DNA of 64,000 nucleotides from LMUY01 sp964242925 (lineage in GTDB: Bacteria; Pseudomonadota; Alphaproteobacteria; Acetobacterales; Acetobacteraceae). The notes below the pieces were generated by a model. It was given only the letters and a program-made list of their open reading frames with translations. It ran no database searches and was not told where the DNA came from. The DNA is taken from the NCBI GenBank assembly GCA_964242925.1, contig CAXTBW010000001.1, positions 1-64,000 of the forward strand, in the 5' to 3' direction. The position numbers were made by a program, and so were the translations under genes. Positions within the stretch are counted from its first letter, which is position 1; each line of letters starts with the position of its first letter. Below are positions 15,192 through 22,289 of this stretch, in pieces.

Positions 15192-16076
15192 ATGAAGAAG
15201 CTGATCCTAGAGGCCAGAGTGAACGAATACGCCATGCGGAACGAGAACCCGCACGTGCCCTGGACGCCGGACGAAATCGCCGAGAGCGCCGCCCGATGCC
15301 GCGAGGCCGGCGCCAGCATCGTGCATTTCCACGCTCGCGCCGCCGACGGCTCGCCGTCGCATACGGTGGAGATGTACGCCGAAACCATCCGCAAGATCAG
15401 GGCGAAATGCGATATCCTGATCCACCCGACGCTGGGCTGGTTCTCCAACGATGGCGACCCGGCCGGACGCATCCATTGCGTGACCACGCTGGCCCAGGAC
15501 CCTGCCACCCGCCCCGATTTCGCGCCCATCGACACGGGCAGCACCAACCTCGAGACCTACGACCGGGGGCCGAAGCGGTTCGAGCACGCCGAGCGGGTCT
15601 ACACGAACCGGACAGACACGCTGGTGCACTACGCCCAGGCGTTCAAGGCCGCGGGGATCAAGCCGATCCTGGTCACCTGGTCGATCGGGTTCACCCGGCG
15701 GGCGGCCGCGCTGATCGAAATGGGACTGATCGACCAGCCGGCATATATGCTGCTGAACATGACTGAAGGCGCGTACATCACCGGCCACCCGGGGACGGAG
15801 GAGGGGCTCGAGGCGCACCTGCGCTTCTTACCGGCTGGGCAGCGGATCGAGTGGTGCAGCAACGTGGTGGGTGGTGATCTGCTGAAGCTGGGACGGATGT
15901 CGGCCGAGCGCGGCGGGCACTTCGCGCCAGGGATTGGCGACTACGCTTATCGCGAATTGGGCTGCCCGACGAATGAGGCCGTGGTGGCGCGGGCAGCCGA
16001 TATCGCCCGCACCGCAGGGCGGGAAGTCGCGACGCCGGACGAAGCGCGCGAATTGCTTGGCCTACGGGCGCTATGA
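15192..16076 (+). CDS. BKACE family protein (3-keto-5-aminohexanoate cleavage type, DUF849)
   Basis: A 294-residue TIM-barrel enzyme of the beta-keto acid cleavage family. Characterised members condense a beta-keto acid with acetyl-CoA and release acetoacetate plus a new CoA ester. Zinc ligands are visible: an N-terminal acidic residue in ARVNE, His45 and His47 in IVHFHARA, and the late glutamate in IEWCSNVVGG. ATG 15192 follows AAGGGGG; a GTG just before is less likely. It is the last gene of the operon before a strong hairpin. Because the pathway passes through 3-oxo (beta-keto) acids, BKACE could cleave the unphosphorylated intermediate. Substrate not known. Confidence 0.9.
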   Translation: MKKLILEARVNEYAMRNENPHVPWTPDEIAESAARCREAGASIVHFHARAADGSPSHTVEMYAETIRKIRAKCDILIHPTLGWFSNDGDPAGRIHCVTTLAQDPATRPDFAPIDTGSTNLETYDRGPKRFEHAERVYTNRTDTLVHYAQAFKAAGIKPILVTWSIGFTRRAAALIEMGLIDQPAYMLLNMTEGAYITGHPGTEEGLEAHLRFLPAGQRIEWCSNVVGGDLLKLGRMSAERGGHFAPGIGDYAYRELGCPTNEAVVARAADIARTAGREVATPDEARELLGLRAL

Positions 16077-16102
16077 TGCCAAAGGGCGTGGGCGCCGGGT
16101 CA

Positions 16103-16136
16103 ACCCTCCGCAGCCCGTGGCATTGCTGCGGAGGGT
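16103..16136. terminator. Bidirectional terminator closing the RLP/BKACE operon
   Basis: ACCCTCCGCAGC and GCTGCGGAGGGT form a perfect 12-bp stem with a 10-nt loop in the 73-nt gap between the convergent BKACE and aldehyde dehydrogenase genes. Confidence 0.8.
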
Positions 16137-16149
16137 GCTTAGGTCGAGA

Positions 16150-17646
16150 CTACGCCGTTCGGATCCAAACGGCTTTCACGTTCAGGTACTCCTCCACGTG
16201 CTGCATGCCGCTCTCCCGGCCGTAACCGCTCATCTTGTAGCCGCCGAACGGAACCGCCGGGTCCATCGCCTGATAGCAGTTGATCCACACGGACCCCGCA
16301 CGCAGGCTGCGCGCCAGCGTATGGGCCTTGCCGACGTCGCGCGTCCACACGCCGCTGCCCAGGCCGAAGCTGGTCTTGTTCGCGCGACTCGTCACCTCCT
16401 CGATGTCGGTGAACGGAATGGCGGAGATCACCGGACCGAAGATCTCCTCCTGCGCGATCCGCATGTCGTCCTTCACGTCGGCGAATACCGTCGGCGGCAC
16501 GAAGTAGCCGCGCGCCATGTCGCCGTCGGTCAACTGCGCGCCGCCTGACAGCGCGCGGGCGCCTTCCTGCCGGCCGATCGCCAGGTAGCCGGTGACGCGG
16601 TCCAGTTGCTCGGTGCTGACCAGCGGGCCGACCTGGGTGGCCGGGTCGCTGCTGTTGCCCACCACCAGCGACTTGCTGAAGGCGGCAACGCGCTCGGTGA
16701 ACTCGTCATAGATCTTGCGTTCGACGAACAGCCGCGTCCCGGCGCTGCAGATCTGGCCGGAGTTGGCGAACACCGCCATGCCCGCGCCAGGAGCTGCGGC
16801 GTCCAGGTCGGCGTCGGCGAACACGATGTCCGGCGACTTGCCGCCCAGCTCGAGCGACACCCGCTTGAGGTTGCCCGAGGAGGCCTGGACGATCTTCTGC
16901 CCGGTCAGGTGGGAGCCGGTGAACGCGACCTTGTCCACGTCCGGGTGGCCGGACAGCGCGGCGCCCGCGGTCTCGCCGTAGCCGGTCACGACGTTCACCA
17001 CGCCCGGCGGCACACCCGCCTCCTGGCACAATTCGGCCAGGCGCAGCGACGTCAGCGGCGCTTCCTCCGCCGGCTTGAGCACGACGGTGCAGCCGGTGGC
17101 GAGCGCCGGGCCGATCTTCCAGATCGTCGCGGTCAACGGCCCGTTCCAGGGAATGATCGCGCCGACGACGCCGATCGGCTCCTTCAGGGTGAAGCTGACA
17201 TACTCGCCCGGCAGCGAATTCTGGATCGTCTCGCCGTGGATGGAGGTCGCTTGCCCGGCGTAGTAGCGCAGCATGCCCAGCGCGCGCAGCCGGTTGCCCT
17301 TCGTCCGCGTGATAGGGGCGCCCATGTCGAGCGTGTCCAGCGCCGCCAGTTCGTCGAAGTTCTGCTCGACCAGGTCGGCCAGCTTGAGCAGCAGGTTCTG
17401 CCGCTCGTATGGTTTGGCCTTGCTCCACGGCCCTTCGAACGCGCGCCGGGCGGCGGCGACGGCGCGGTCGATGTCCTCGCTGTCACCCTCCGCGACCGAC
17501 GCCAGCACCTCGCCGGTCGAGGGGTTGACGGTGTCGAACGTCTTGCCAGACGCGGCCTCCACCCATTTGCCGTCGATGAACAGGCGCTTGGCTTTGCCGG
17601 TTAGGAACGGATGACGCTGGGCGTCGAACTGTGTCGCTACGTTCAT
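16150..17646 (-). CDS. Aldehyde dehydrogenase (NAD(P)+), coupled to the DUF2325 gene
   Basis: A 498-residue ALDH-superfamily enzyme that oxidises an aldehyde to its acid. It has the Rossmann glycine motif FTGSHLTG, the general-base glutamate in LELGGKSP and the catalytic cysteine in NSGQICSAG; length and motifs resemble betaine/general aldehyde dehydrogenases. Its ATG overlaps the stop of the upstream DUF2325 gene by 4 nt, so the two are co-translated and may belong to the molybdate transport transcript. It converges on the acid-sugar operon, from which a strong hairpin separates it. The substrate cannot be read from sequence. Confidence 0.93.
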   Translation of the reverse strand: MNVATQFDAQRHPFLTGKAKRLFIDGKWVEAASGKTFDTVNPSTGEVLASVAEGDSEDIDRAVAAARRAFEGPWSKAKPYERQNLLLKLADLVEQNFDELAALDTLDMGAPITRTKGNRLRALGMLRYYAGQATSIHGETIQNSLPGEYVSFTLKEPIGVVGAIIPWNGPLTATIWKIGPALATGCTVVLKPAEEAPLTSLRLAELCQEAGVPPGVVNVVTGYGETAGAALSGHPDVDKVAFTGSHLTGQKIVQASSGNLKRVSLELGGKSPDIVFADADLDAAAPGAGMAVFANSGQICSAGTRLFVERKIYDEFTERVAAFSKSLVVGNSSDPATQVGPLVSTEQLDRVTGYLAIGRQEGARALSGGAQLTDGDMARGYFVPPTVFADVKDDMRIAQEEIFGPVISAIPFTDIEEVTSRANKTSFGLGSGVWTRDVGKAHTLARSLRAGSVWINCYQAMDPAVPFGGYKMSGYGRESGMQHVEEYLNVKAVWIRTA

Positions 17647-18929
17647 GGCGTTGTCTCCTGCTGCTTAGGTGCGGCGAAGGCCGCGAGGAAGGATGCGAGG
17701 CCGGACGAGCGCAGCGGCACCCAGGCCTTGCCTAATTGTCGGCAGATGCGCTTGACCGCGAGCGCCGCATCGTGGCTGACGCAATCCACGGGGAACGCCA
17801 CCCGGTCCGCCTGGCTGATCAGGCCCGCCAGCAAGGAGGGGTGGTCGTGCCGGCCGCCATCGTGGGTGAGCAGCGTGCCGCCGGATGCGTCCAGCAGCGC
17901 ACGCACCTGCTCCACGCAGCCGGGACGGCCGCCGACATACAGGATGCGCTCGTCCGGCAACTGCGCAGGCGCCGCCGGCGCGTCCCCGTGCCGTTCCAGC
18001 GCCGTCAACTCGTCGCGCAGCGCGTCGGCCTCGGTTTCAGCCGACCGCGCGCGCTTCTCCCATTGTCGGGCGGTCCGCAACGCTTCGAGGGCGGTGCGCT
18101 CGGCGCGTTCGTGATGGGCGCCGGCACGGTCCAGCCGGCCTTGCAGATCCGTCGCCAGGTATCGCAGCGCCGCGATCTCGTCATCGCGTTGACTGCCTGT
18201 CGCGGCCCCAAGTTGGCCAGCCGCCAGGGCGCTGAGGCGGCGGATGGTCTCATCCCGGGTCGTCACGGCCTCGTGCAGACGCTGCTGCTGGCGGTCCAGT
18301 CTATCCCGCAACGCCGCGTTCTCTTCCTCGAGCGCGATCAGGCGCTTGATGTCGGCCCGGTTGGCGGCGCCGACCAGGTGCGAGAGCATGTGCACGTGGC
18401 CGAATGCCGTTCGGATGCCGGTGTGCCCCGTGTCGGGATGGGTCAGCAGCGCCCAGTACGCGCCGGGTATGTCGCCCGCCCGGCGCGCCTCCGCCCAGGC
18501 CTCCAGCACGGCGGCTTCCCCTTGCAGGCGGCTGAACCGCTTGATCACCGCCTGGTGCCGCCGGTCCAGCGTCTTCTGCAGCAGCTTGGCCGCGGCGGTC
18601 TGGCGGTTGCACAGGCCGACCGCCTGCGAGTGGAGATCATGGTCGGAGCACGCGGTTACATCCGACTGCACGACGCGGCCCAAGGCGCGACGCAGCTCGC
18701 CGGTGGTCAGGCAGGTGCCGATGATCGAGCAGTGGACGCTATCGTTCAGCTCCCACAATTTGGACCGCTCCCGTTTGGGCTGCGGCAACCTGTCGATCGC
18801 GGCGGCGGGAAGCATGCGCCGCGGCGCCGCCAGCCCCGTCGAGGCAAGGTAATCCGACGTTCGCGTGCGGATTGGACCGGCGCTGCCGCCCACGTCGCTG
18901 GCCTTGTCTTGGAGGGTTGCCGCTCCCAT
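17643..18929 (-). CDS. DUF2325 domain protein
   Basis: A 428-residue protein of unknown function. The C-terminal DUF2325 domain (about residues 335-420) starts ERILYVGGRPGCVEQVRALL and contains PVDCVSHDAALAVKRICRQ. The N-terminal half carries clustered His and Cys residues (H66, C67, C73, C94, H97, H100, C107, within HCSIIGTCL and CSDHDLHSQAVGLC) that look like a metal site, and a charged coiled coil spans about 205-330. It starts 70 nt after modE on the same strand and overlaps the ALDH start by 4 nt, so it may serve a molybdenum- or metal-linked process. DUF2325 has no assigned biochemistry that I can state. ATG 18929 follows GGAAGG. Confidence 0.85.
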   Translation of the reverse strand: MGAATLQDKASDVGGSAGPIRTRTSDYLASTGLAAPRRMLPAAAIDRLPQPKRERSKLWELNDSVHCSIIGTCLTTGELRRALGRVVQSDVTACSDHDLHSQAVGLCNRQTAAAKLLQKTLDRRHQAVIKRFSRLQGEAAVLEAWAEARRAGDIPGAYWALLTHPDTGHTGIRTAFGHVHMLSHLVGAANRADIKRLIALEEENAALRDRLDRQQQRLHEAVTTRDETIRRLSALAAGQLGAATGSQRDDEIAALRYLATDLQGRLDRAGAHHERAERTALEALRTARQWEKRARSAETEADALRDELTALERHGDAPAAPAQLPDERILYVGGRPGCVEQVRALLDASGGTLLTHDGGRHDHPSLLAGLISQADRVAFPVDCVSHDAALAVKRICRQLGKAWVPLRSSGLASFLAAFAAPKQQETTP

Positions 18930-18999
18930 CGCCTACCTTCCGTCGTATCCAAACGAATATAACGACCGGCGCGAGCGAGTCCAGTCTCAGCCGCGGCGA

Positions 19000-19377
19000 T
19001 CAGATTGGCGCTTTGTCCGGCGGCTTGGGCGCGACGACCTTGTCAAGCACCGCCAGGTGATCGCGCGCCGTGTCGAGCGAGGCTTTCTCCACCGCGCGAT
19101 ATTGCGCGACCAGCGTTCGGCCCGCCTCGGTCAGCCGGGTCCCGCCGCCGCCAGCGCCCCCGGCGGCCGTCTCCACGACGGGATTGCCGATGTTGCGGTT
19201 CAGCTCCTCCACCAACTGCCAGGCGCGCCGGTACGACATCTTCATTGCCCGCCCGGCGGCGGAGATGGAGCCGGTCTCGCCGATCGCCTCCAGTAGCGCG
19301 ACCTTGCCCGGACCGATGCGGCCGCCGCTCGCCAGGTCGATCCGGATACTGACGTGGTGGTCCGGCGCGCGGGTCAT
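19000..19377 (-). CDS. modE: ModE-type DNA-binding protein, N-terminal domain only
   Basis: A 125-residue winged-helix protein matching the DNA-binding half of ModE (LLEAIGETGSISAAGRAMKM, SYRRAWQLVEELN). Full-length ModE is about 260 residues with a paired molybdate-binding domain at the C-terminus; that part is absent here. It may therefore sense molybdate through a partner or act constitutively. ATG 19377 overlaps the stop of the modBC fusion (ATGA), so it is the third gene of the Mo operon. A ModE-box-like site upstream of modA is its likely target. Confidence 0.85.
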   Translation of the reverse strand: MTRAPDHHVSIRIDLASGGRIGPGKVALLEAIGETGSISAAGRAMKMSYRRAWQLVEELNRNIGNPVVETAAGGAGGGGTRLTEAGRTLVAQYRAVEKASLDTARDHLAVLDKVVAPKPPDKAPI

Positions 19378-21266
19378 CGCACCGGTTCCAGACCGCTTGG
19401 AACCGAATTCACCCAAACGCTCTCGTAGCGCTCGTCGCGATCAACCGGCCAAACCTGGACGGCGGCGGGATCGATCGAAATGCGGCACGGGCCCGGCGCG
19501 GCATCCTGGCCTGGGTCGGCCAGCGCCTGCAGCAGCACGTCGCCGAACTGCATCGACAGCTCCTTTTGCCCCGCACGCACGGCGCCGGAGTGCAGGATCG
19601 TCGCAGGGTAACCGCGGTCTCCACCGACCCGGACGCTTGCCGGGCGCACCGCCCATCCGACTGGGCCCAGCCGCATCGGCGCCCCTGACACGGCCATGCA
19701 AACGCCTCCGACGTCGATCAGCCCGGGCGCCACGGCCCGTCCAGCGGCGACGTCGTGGGCGCCGAGCAGGCGCGCGGCGGCCTCGCTCGCCGGGCGGGTG
19801 AAAACCTCCTCCATGCGACCGGATTGCAGCACGCGCCCGTCCTCCAGCAGCAACAACTCGTCCGCGAGCAGCATCGCCTCCGCCGGGTCGTGGGTCACGA
19901 GAATCGTCGTTGTTTCAATCTCGGCTTGCAAGGCCAGCATCTCGTGTCGCAGCCTCGCCCGCAACGGCGCATCCAGCGCGGAGAACGGCTCGTCCAGCAG
20001 CAGCAGGCGGCCCGGGCGGGACAGGGCGCGGGCGAGCGCGACGCGCTGCTGCTGGCCGAGCGACAACTCCGCCGGGGTGCGATGCTCCAGCGCCGACAGC
20101 CCGAGCCGCTCGGTCCAGTGGCGCGCACGGGCCGGGTCGCAGCCGACACCGAAGCGGATTTGCCGGGCGACGGGCATTCCGGGCAGCAGGCCATAAGTCT
20201 GCGGCACGTAGCCGACCCCACGCAGGTGCGGCGGCAGACGGGCCAGGTCCACGCTCCCCAGGATGATGGAGGCATGGTCCGCGGGATCCAGCCCGGCGAT
20301 GAGCCGCAACGTGGCGGACTTGCCCGAGCCGGACGCGCCGAGGATGCCCAGCCGCCGGGCCTGCGTCCGCCAGGCAACGTCCAGCGTGAAGCCATCTCGC
20401 CGCCGCTGGAGCGAGAAGGCGAGCGCCTCCGCATTCCGTGCAGTCTTGGCCGCCGCGGCGCGCGAGATGGGCAACGGCGCCGGCGCCGGGGTGCGCGGGG
20501 CCGGCCGGGCGGCGGCCCACAGACTGCCCGCCATAACCACCACGGCGACGGCCAGGGTCGGCAGCAGGATGGGCAGCATCGCGGGCAAGCCCTGGCTGCC
20601 GAACGCGACGTAGGTGTACACCGGCAGGGAGTATGGGTGGTAGGCGACCATGACCGTCGCGCCGAACTCGCCAAATGCGCGCAGCCAAGTCAGCAGCAAC
20701 CCCGCCCAAATCCCGTGCGAGGCCAGCGCTAGGCTCACCCGGCGGAACACCGCCCCCTGCCGGTGCCCGAGCGTGGCCGCCACGTCCTCCAGTACCGGGT
20801 CGACGGCCGCGAAGGCGGATCGGGCGGCGATGATCAGGAACGGCGCCGCCACGAAGGCTTCCGCCAGCACGATGCCGGCGAACGAGTCGGTCAGCGCGCC
20901 GCCGGTCAGCCGCCCGAGCGGGCTGGCGTAGCCCAGCAGGAATAGCAGCAGGATCCCACTGGCCAGCGGCGGCAGCGCGAGGGGGAGCTGCACGACGAAG
21001 CCCAGCAACGTCATCCCCCAGCCCCGCCGCCGCGCCAGCACATAGCCGAGAGGGATGCCGCACACCGCCACCAACGCAGTCGCGAGGACGGCGCTGGCGA
21101 CGGACACCAGGCTTGCCCGCGTGAGCGCCGCAGCGTCCACGCCGCGCCAGTCTGCCAGGCCCAACTGGCTGAGTCCGGCCACGAACGGTGCGACAAGGTA
21201 GATCGCCAGCAGCCCGGCCAGCAGCGAGAGCACGCCGGGCATCCGCGCCACCCGGGCGGCGGTCAC
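19374..21266 (-). CDS. Molybdate ABC transporter, fused permease and ATPase (ModB-ModC)
   Basis: A 630-residue fusion. Residues about 10-255 are a ModB-like permease with five or six helices and the EAA-type loop AATLGHRQGAVFRRVSLA. A proline/alanine linker (about 255-275) leads to a ModC-like ATPase with Walker A GASGSGKS (310-317), a Q-loop at Gln356, signature LSLGQ, Walker B LLLLDE and His459, and a degenerate TOBE-like tail. Molybdate transporters normally use separate ModB and ModC chains. The GTG start overlaps the modA stop (GTGA); ATG 21242 is an alternative. The same reading frame stays open upstream through modA but does not encode it. Tungstate is also possible. Confidence 0.88.
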   Translation of the reverse strand: MTAARVARMPGVLSLLAGLLAIYLVAPFVAGLSQLGLADWRGVDAAALTRASLVSVASAVLATALVAVCGIPLGYVLARRRGWGMTLLGFVVQLPLALPPLASGILLLFLLGYASPLGRLTGGALTDSFAGIVLAEAFVAAPFLIIAARSAFAAVDPVLEDVAATLGHRQGAVFRRVSLALASHGIWAGLLLTWLRAFGEFGATVMVAYHPYSLPVYTYVAFGSQGLPAMLPILLPTLAVAVVVMAGSLWAAARPAPRTPAPAPLPISRAAAAKTARNAEALAFSLQRRRDGFTLDVAWRTQARRLGILGASGSGKSATLRLIAGLDPADHASIILGSVDLARLPPHLRGVGYVPQTYGLLPGMPVARQIRFGVGCDPARARHWTERLGLSALEHRTPAELSLGQQQRVALARALSRPGRLLLLDEPFSALDAPLRARLRHEMLALQAEIETTTILVTHDPAEAMLLADELLLLEDGRVLQSGRMEEVFTRPASEAAARLLGAHDVAAGRAVAPGLIDVGGVCMAVSGAPMRLGPVGWAVRPASVRVGGDRGYPATILHSGAVRAGQKELSMQFGDVLLQALADPGQDAAPGPCRISIDPAAVQVWPVDRDERYESVWVNSVPSGLEPVR

Positions 21267-22114
21267 GGCAGGTGGATGGCGGCCGGCAGCTTGCTCGCGT
21301 CGCCGGTCACGGTCGGCGTCACCGTGTCCAGCCCGTGCTCCTTCATCACCGCCTGGCCCGGCGCGCTCAACAGGAAGTCGACAAACCGGGCCGCGGCGGC
21401 CGGGTCGGCGGCGTCCCGCAGCACGGTGACGGTGTAGACGGCGCTGAGCGCCACCTCCGGCGGCAGCGGGATGGAAGGGATCTTCAGGTCCGCCGTCTCC
21501 GTCGAGTAGAAGAACCCGACGTCGATCTGCCCCGATTGCAGGCGGCCGACCAGGTTCTCCTCCGGGCGCACCTGCTCCGGGTTGTCGGCGCCGCCCAGCA
21601 CGCCCTGCGCCAGGCCCGGCTGGTGGTAGACCTGCTCCGCCTTGTCCATCAACTGGACGGTCAGCGCGCCCTTCGGATCGAGCTTGGCGTCGGTGCGCCC
21701 GATCTTGATGCCGGGCTCGCGCAGGACCTCGTACCAGGGCTGGGTCTTCAGCTCGGCGGCGAACCGGCTGGACGGGCTGTAGCCGATCACCAGCGGCGAC
21801 CGTGCGAAGGTCACATACCACGTCACCCAGTCGCCGTTGGCGGCGCCGGTCAGCGTGTCGTTCACTTTGGGGTTGGCGCTGATGAACACGTCGGCGCGGC
21901 GCAGCTTGCCCTTGATCTGGTTCGCCAACCCGTTCGAGCCGCCGCCGAAGCCGCGGAACGCATCCCCCGTCGCCTTGTCGAATGCCGGGCCGATGCCGTG
22001 CTCCATCAGGTTCACCAGCGACCCGGCGTAGAGCACGTTCACGTCCGCCGCCGACGCGGCCCCGGGCGCCAGGAGCATCGCCGCTGCTAGCAATGCGGTC
22101 GTCGGTCGGGCCAT
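21263..22114 (-). CDS. modA: Molybdate/tungstate-binding periplasmic protein (ModA/WtpA-like)
   Basis: A 283-residue binding protein with a signal peptide ending near ASAAD. The mature N-terminus VNVLYAGSLVNLMEHGIGPA and the GFGGGSNGLANQI stretch, with the later VGFFYSTETADLKIPSIPLP, resemble WtpA/ModA proteins that bind tetrahedral oxyanions. I chose ATG 22114, with AGGA about 10 nt upstream; ATG 22123 is three codons earlier with the AGG too close. It leads the operon modA-modBC-modE. Molybdate is favoured over tungstate by the modE gene and the ModE-like site. Confidence 0.87.
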   Translation of the reverse strand: MARPTTALLAAAMLLAPGAASAADVNVLYAGSLVNLMEHGIGPAFDKATGDAFRGFGGGSNGLANQIKGKLRRADVFISANPKVNDTLTGAANGDWVTWYVTFARSPLVIGYSPSSRFAAELKTQPWYEVLREPGIKIGRTDAKLDPKGALTVQLMDKAEQVYHQPGLAQGVLGGADNPEQVRPEENLVGRLQSGQIDVGFFYSTETADLKIPSIPLPPEVALSAVYTVTVLRDAADPAAAARFVDFLLSAPGQAVMKEHGLDTVTPTVTGDASKLPAAIHLP

Positions 22115-22200
22115 CGTTGTCATCCTGCTGCGAAGTGGCCGGCGCGGCCGCTATACCCTGGGCGTCATAGCGCAAGGCCGGGCGCGGTTCCACCCGCCGC

Positions 22201-22234
22201 TTGCGACGACAGCCGCCCTCTGGCATCGTCGCAA
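22201..22234. repeat. 9-bp inverted repeat upstream of modA
   Basis: TTGCGACGA and TCGTCGCAA are perfect arms with a 16-nt spacer. The right arm overlaps the ModE-box-like site. It could form a hairpin in the modA leader or be a second protein site. Function unknown. Confidence 0.35.
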
Positions 22235-22253
22235 TATACGAGCGGACATAACG
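22230..22253 (-). promoter_or_regulatory. ModE-box-like operator upstream of modA
   Basis: The 24-nt site begins CGCAATATA and ends GACATAACG, with six nt between. It matches the layout of the E. coli modA operator as I recall it (CG..ATAT, central spacer, ACATAACG). It sits 116 nt upstream of the modA start, with modE at the end of that operon. Confidence 0.6.
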
Positions 22254-22289
22254 CTAGACCGGAACCGTTCACCTCGGGAGCGCGAAGCC

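Noticed and set aside
19374..22226. One 950-residue protein spanning modA and modBC
   Set aside because: The first 320 codons are out of frame with modA and low-complexity; the real protein starts at the GTG overlapping the modA stop.
22115..22229. Molybdenum-cofactor riboswitch in the modA leader
   Set aside because: The leader is about 110 nt and I see only a simple inverted repeat, not the multi-helix motif of that riboswitch.
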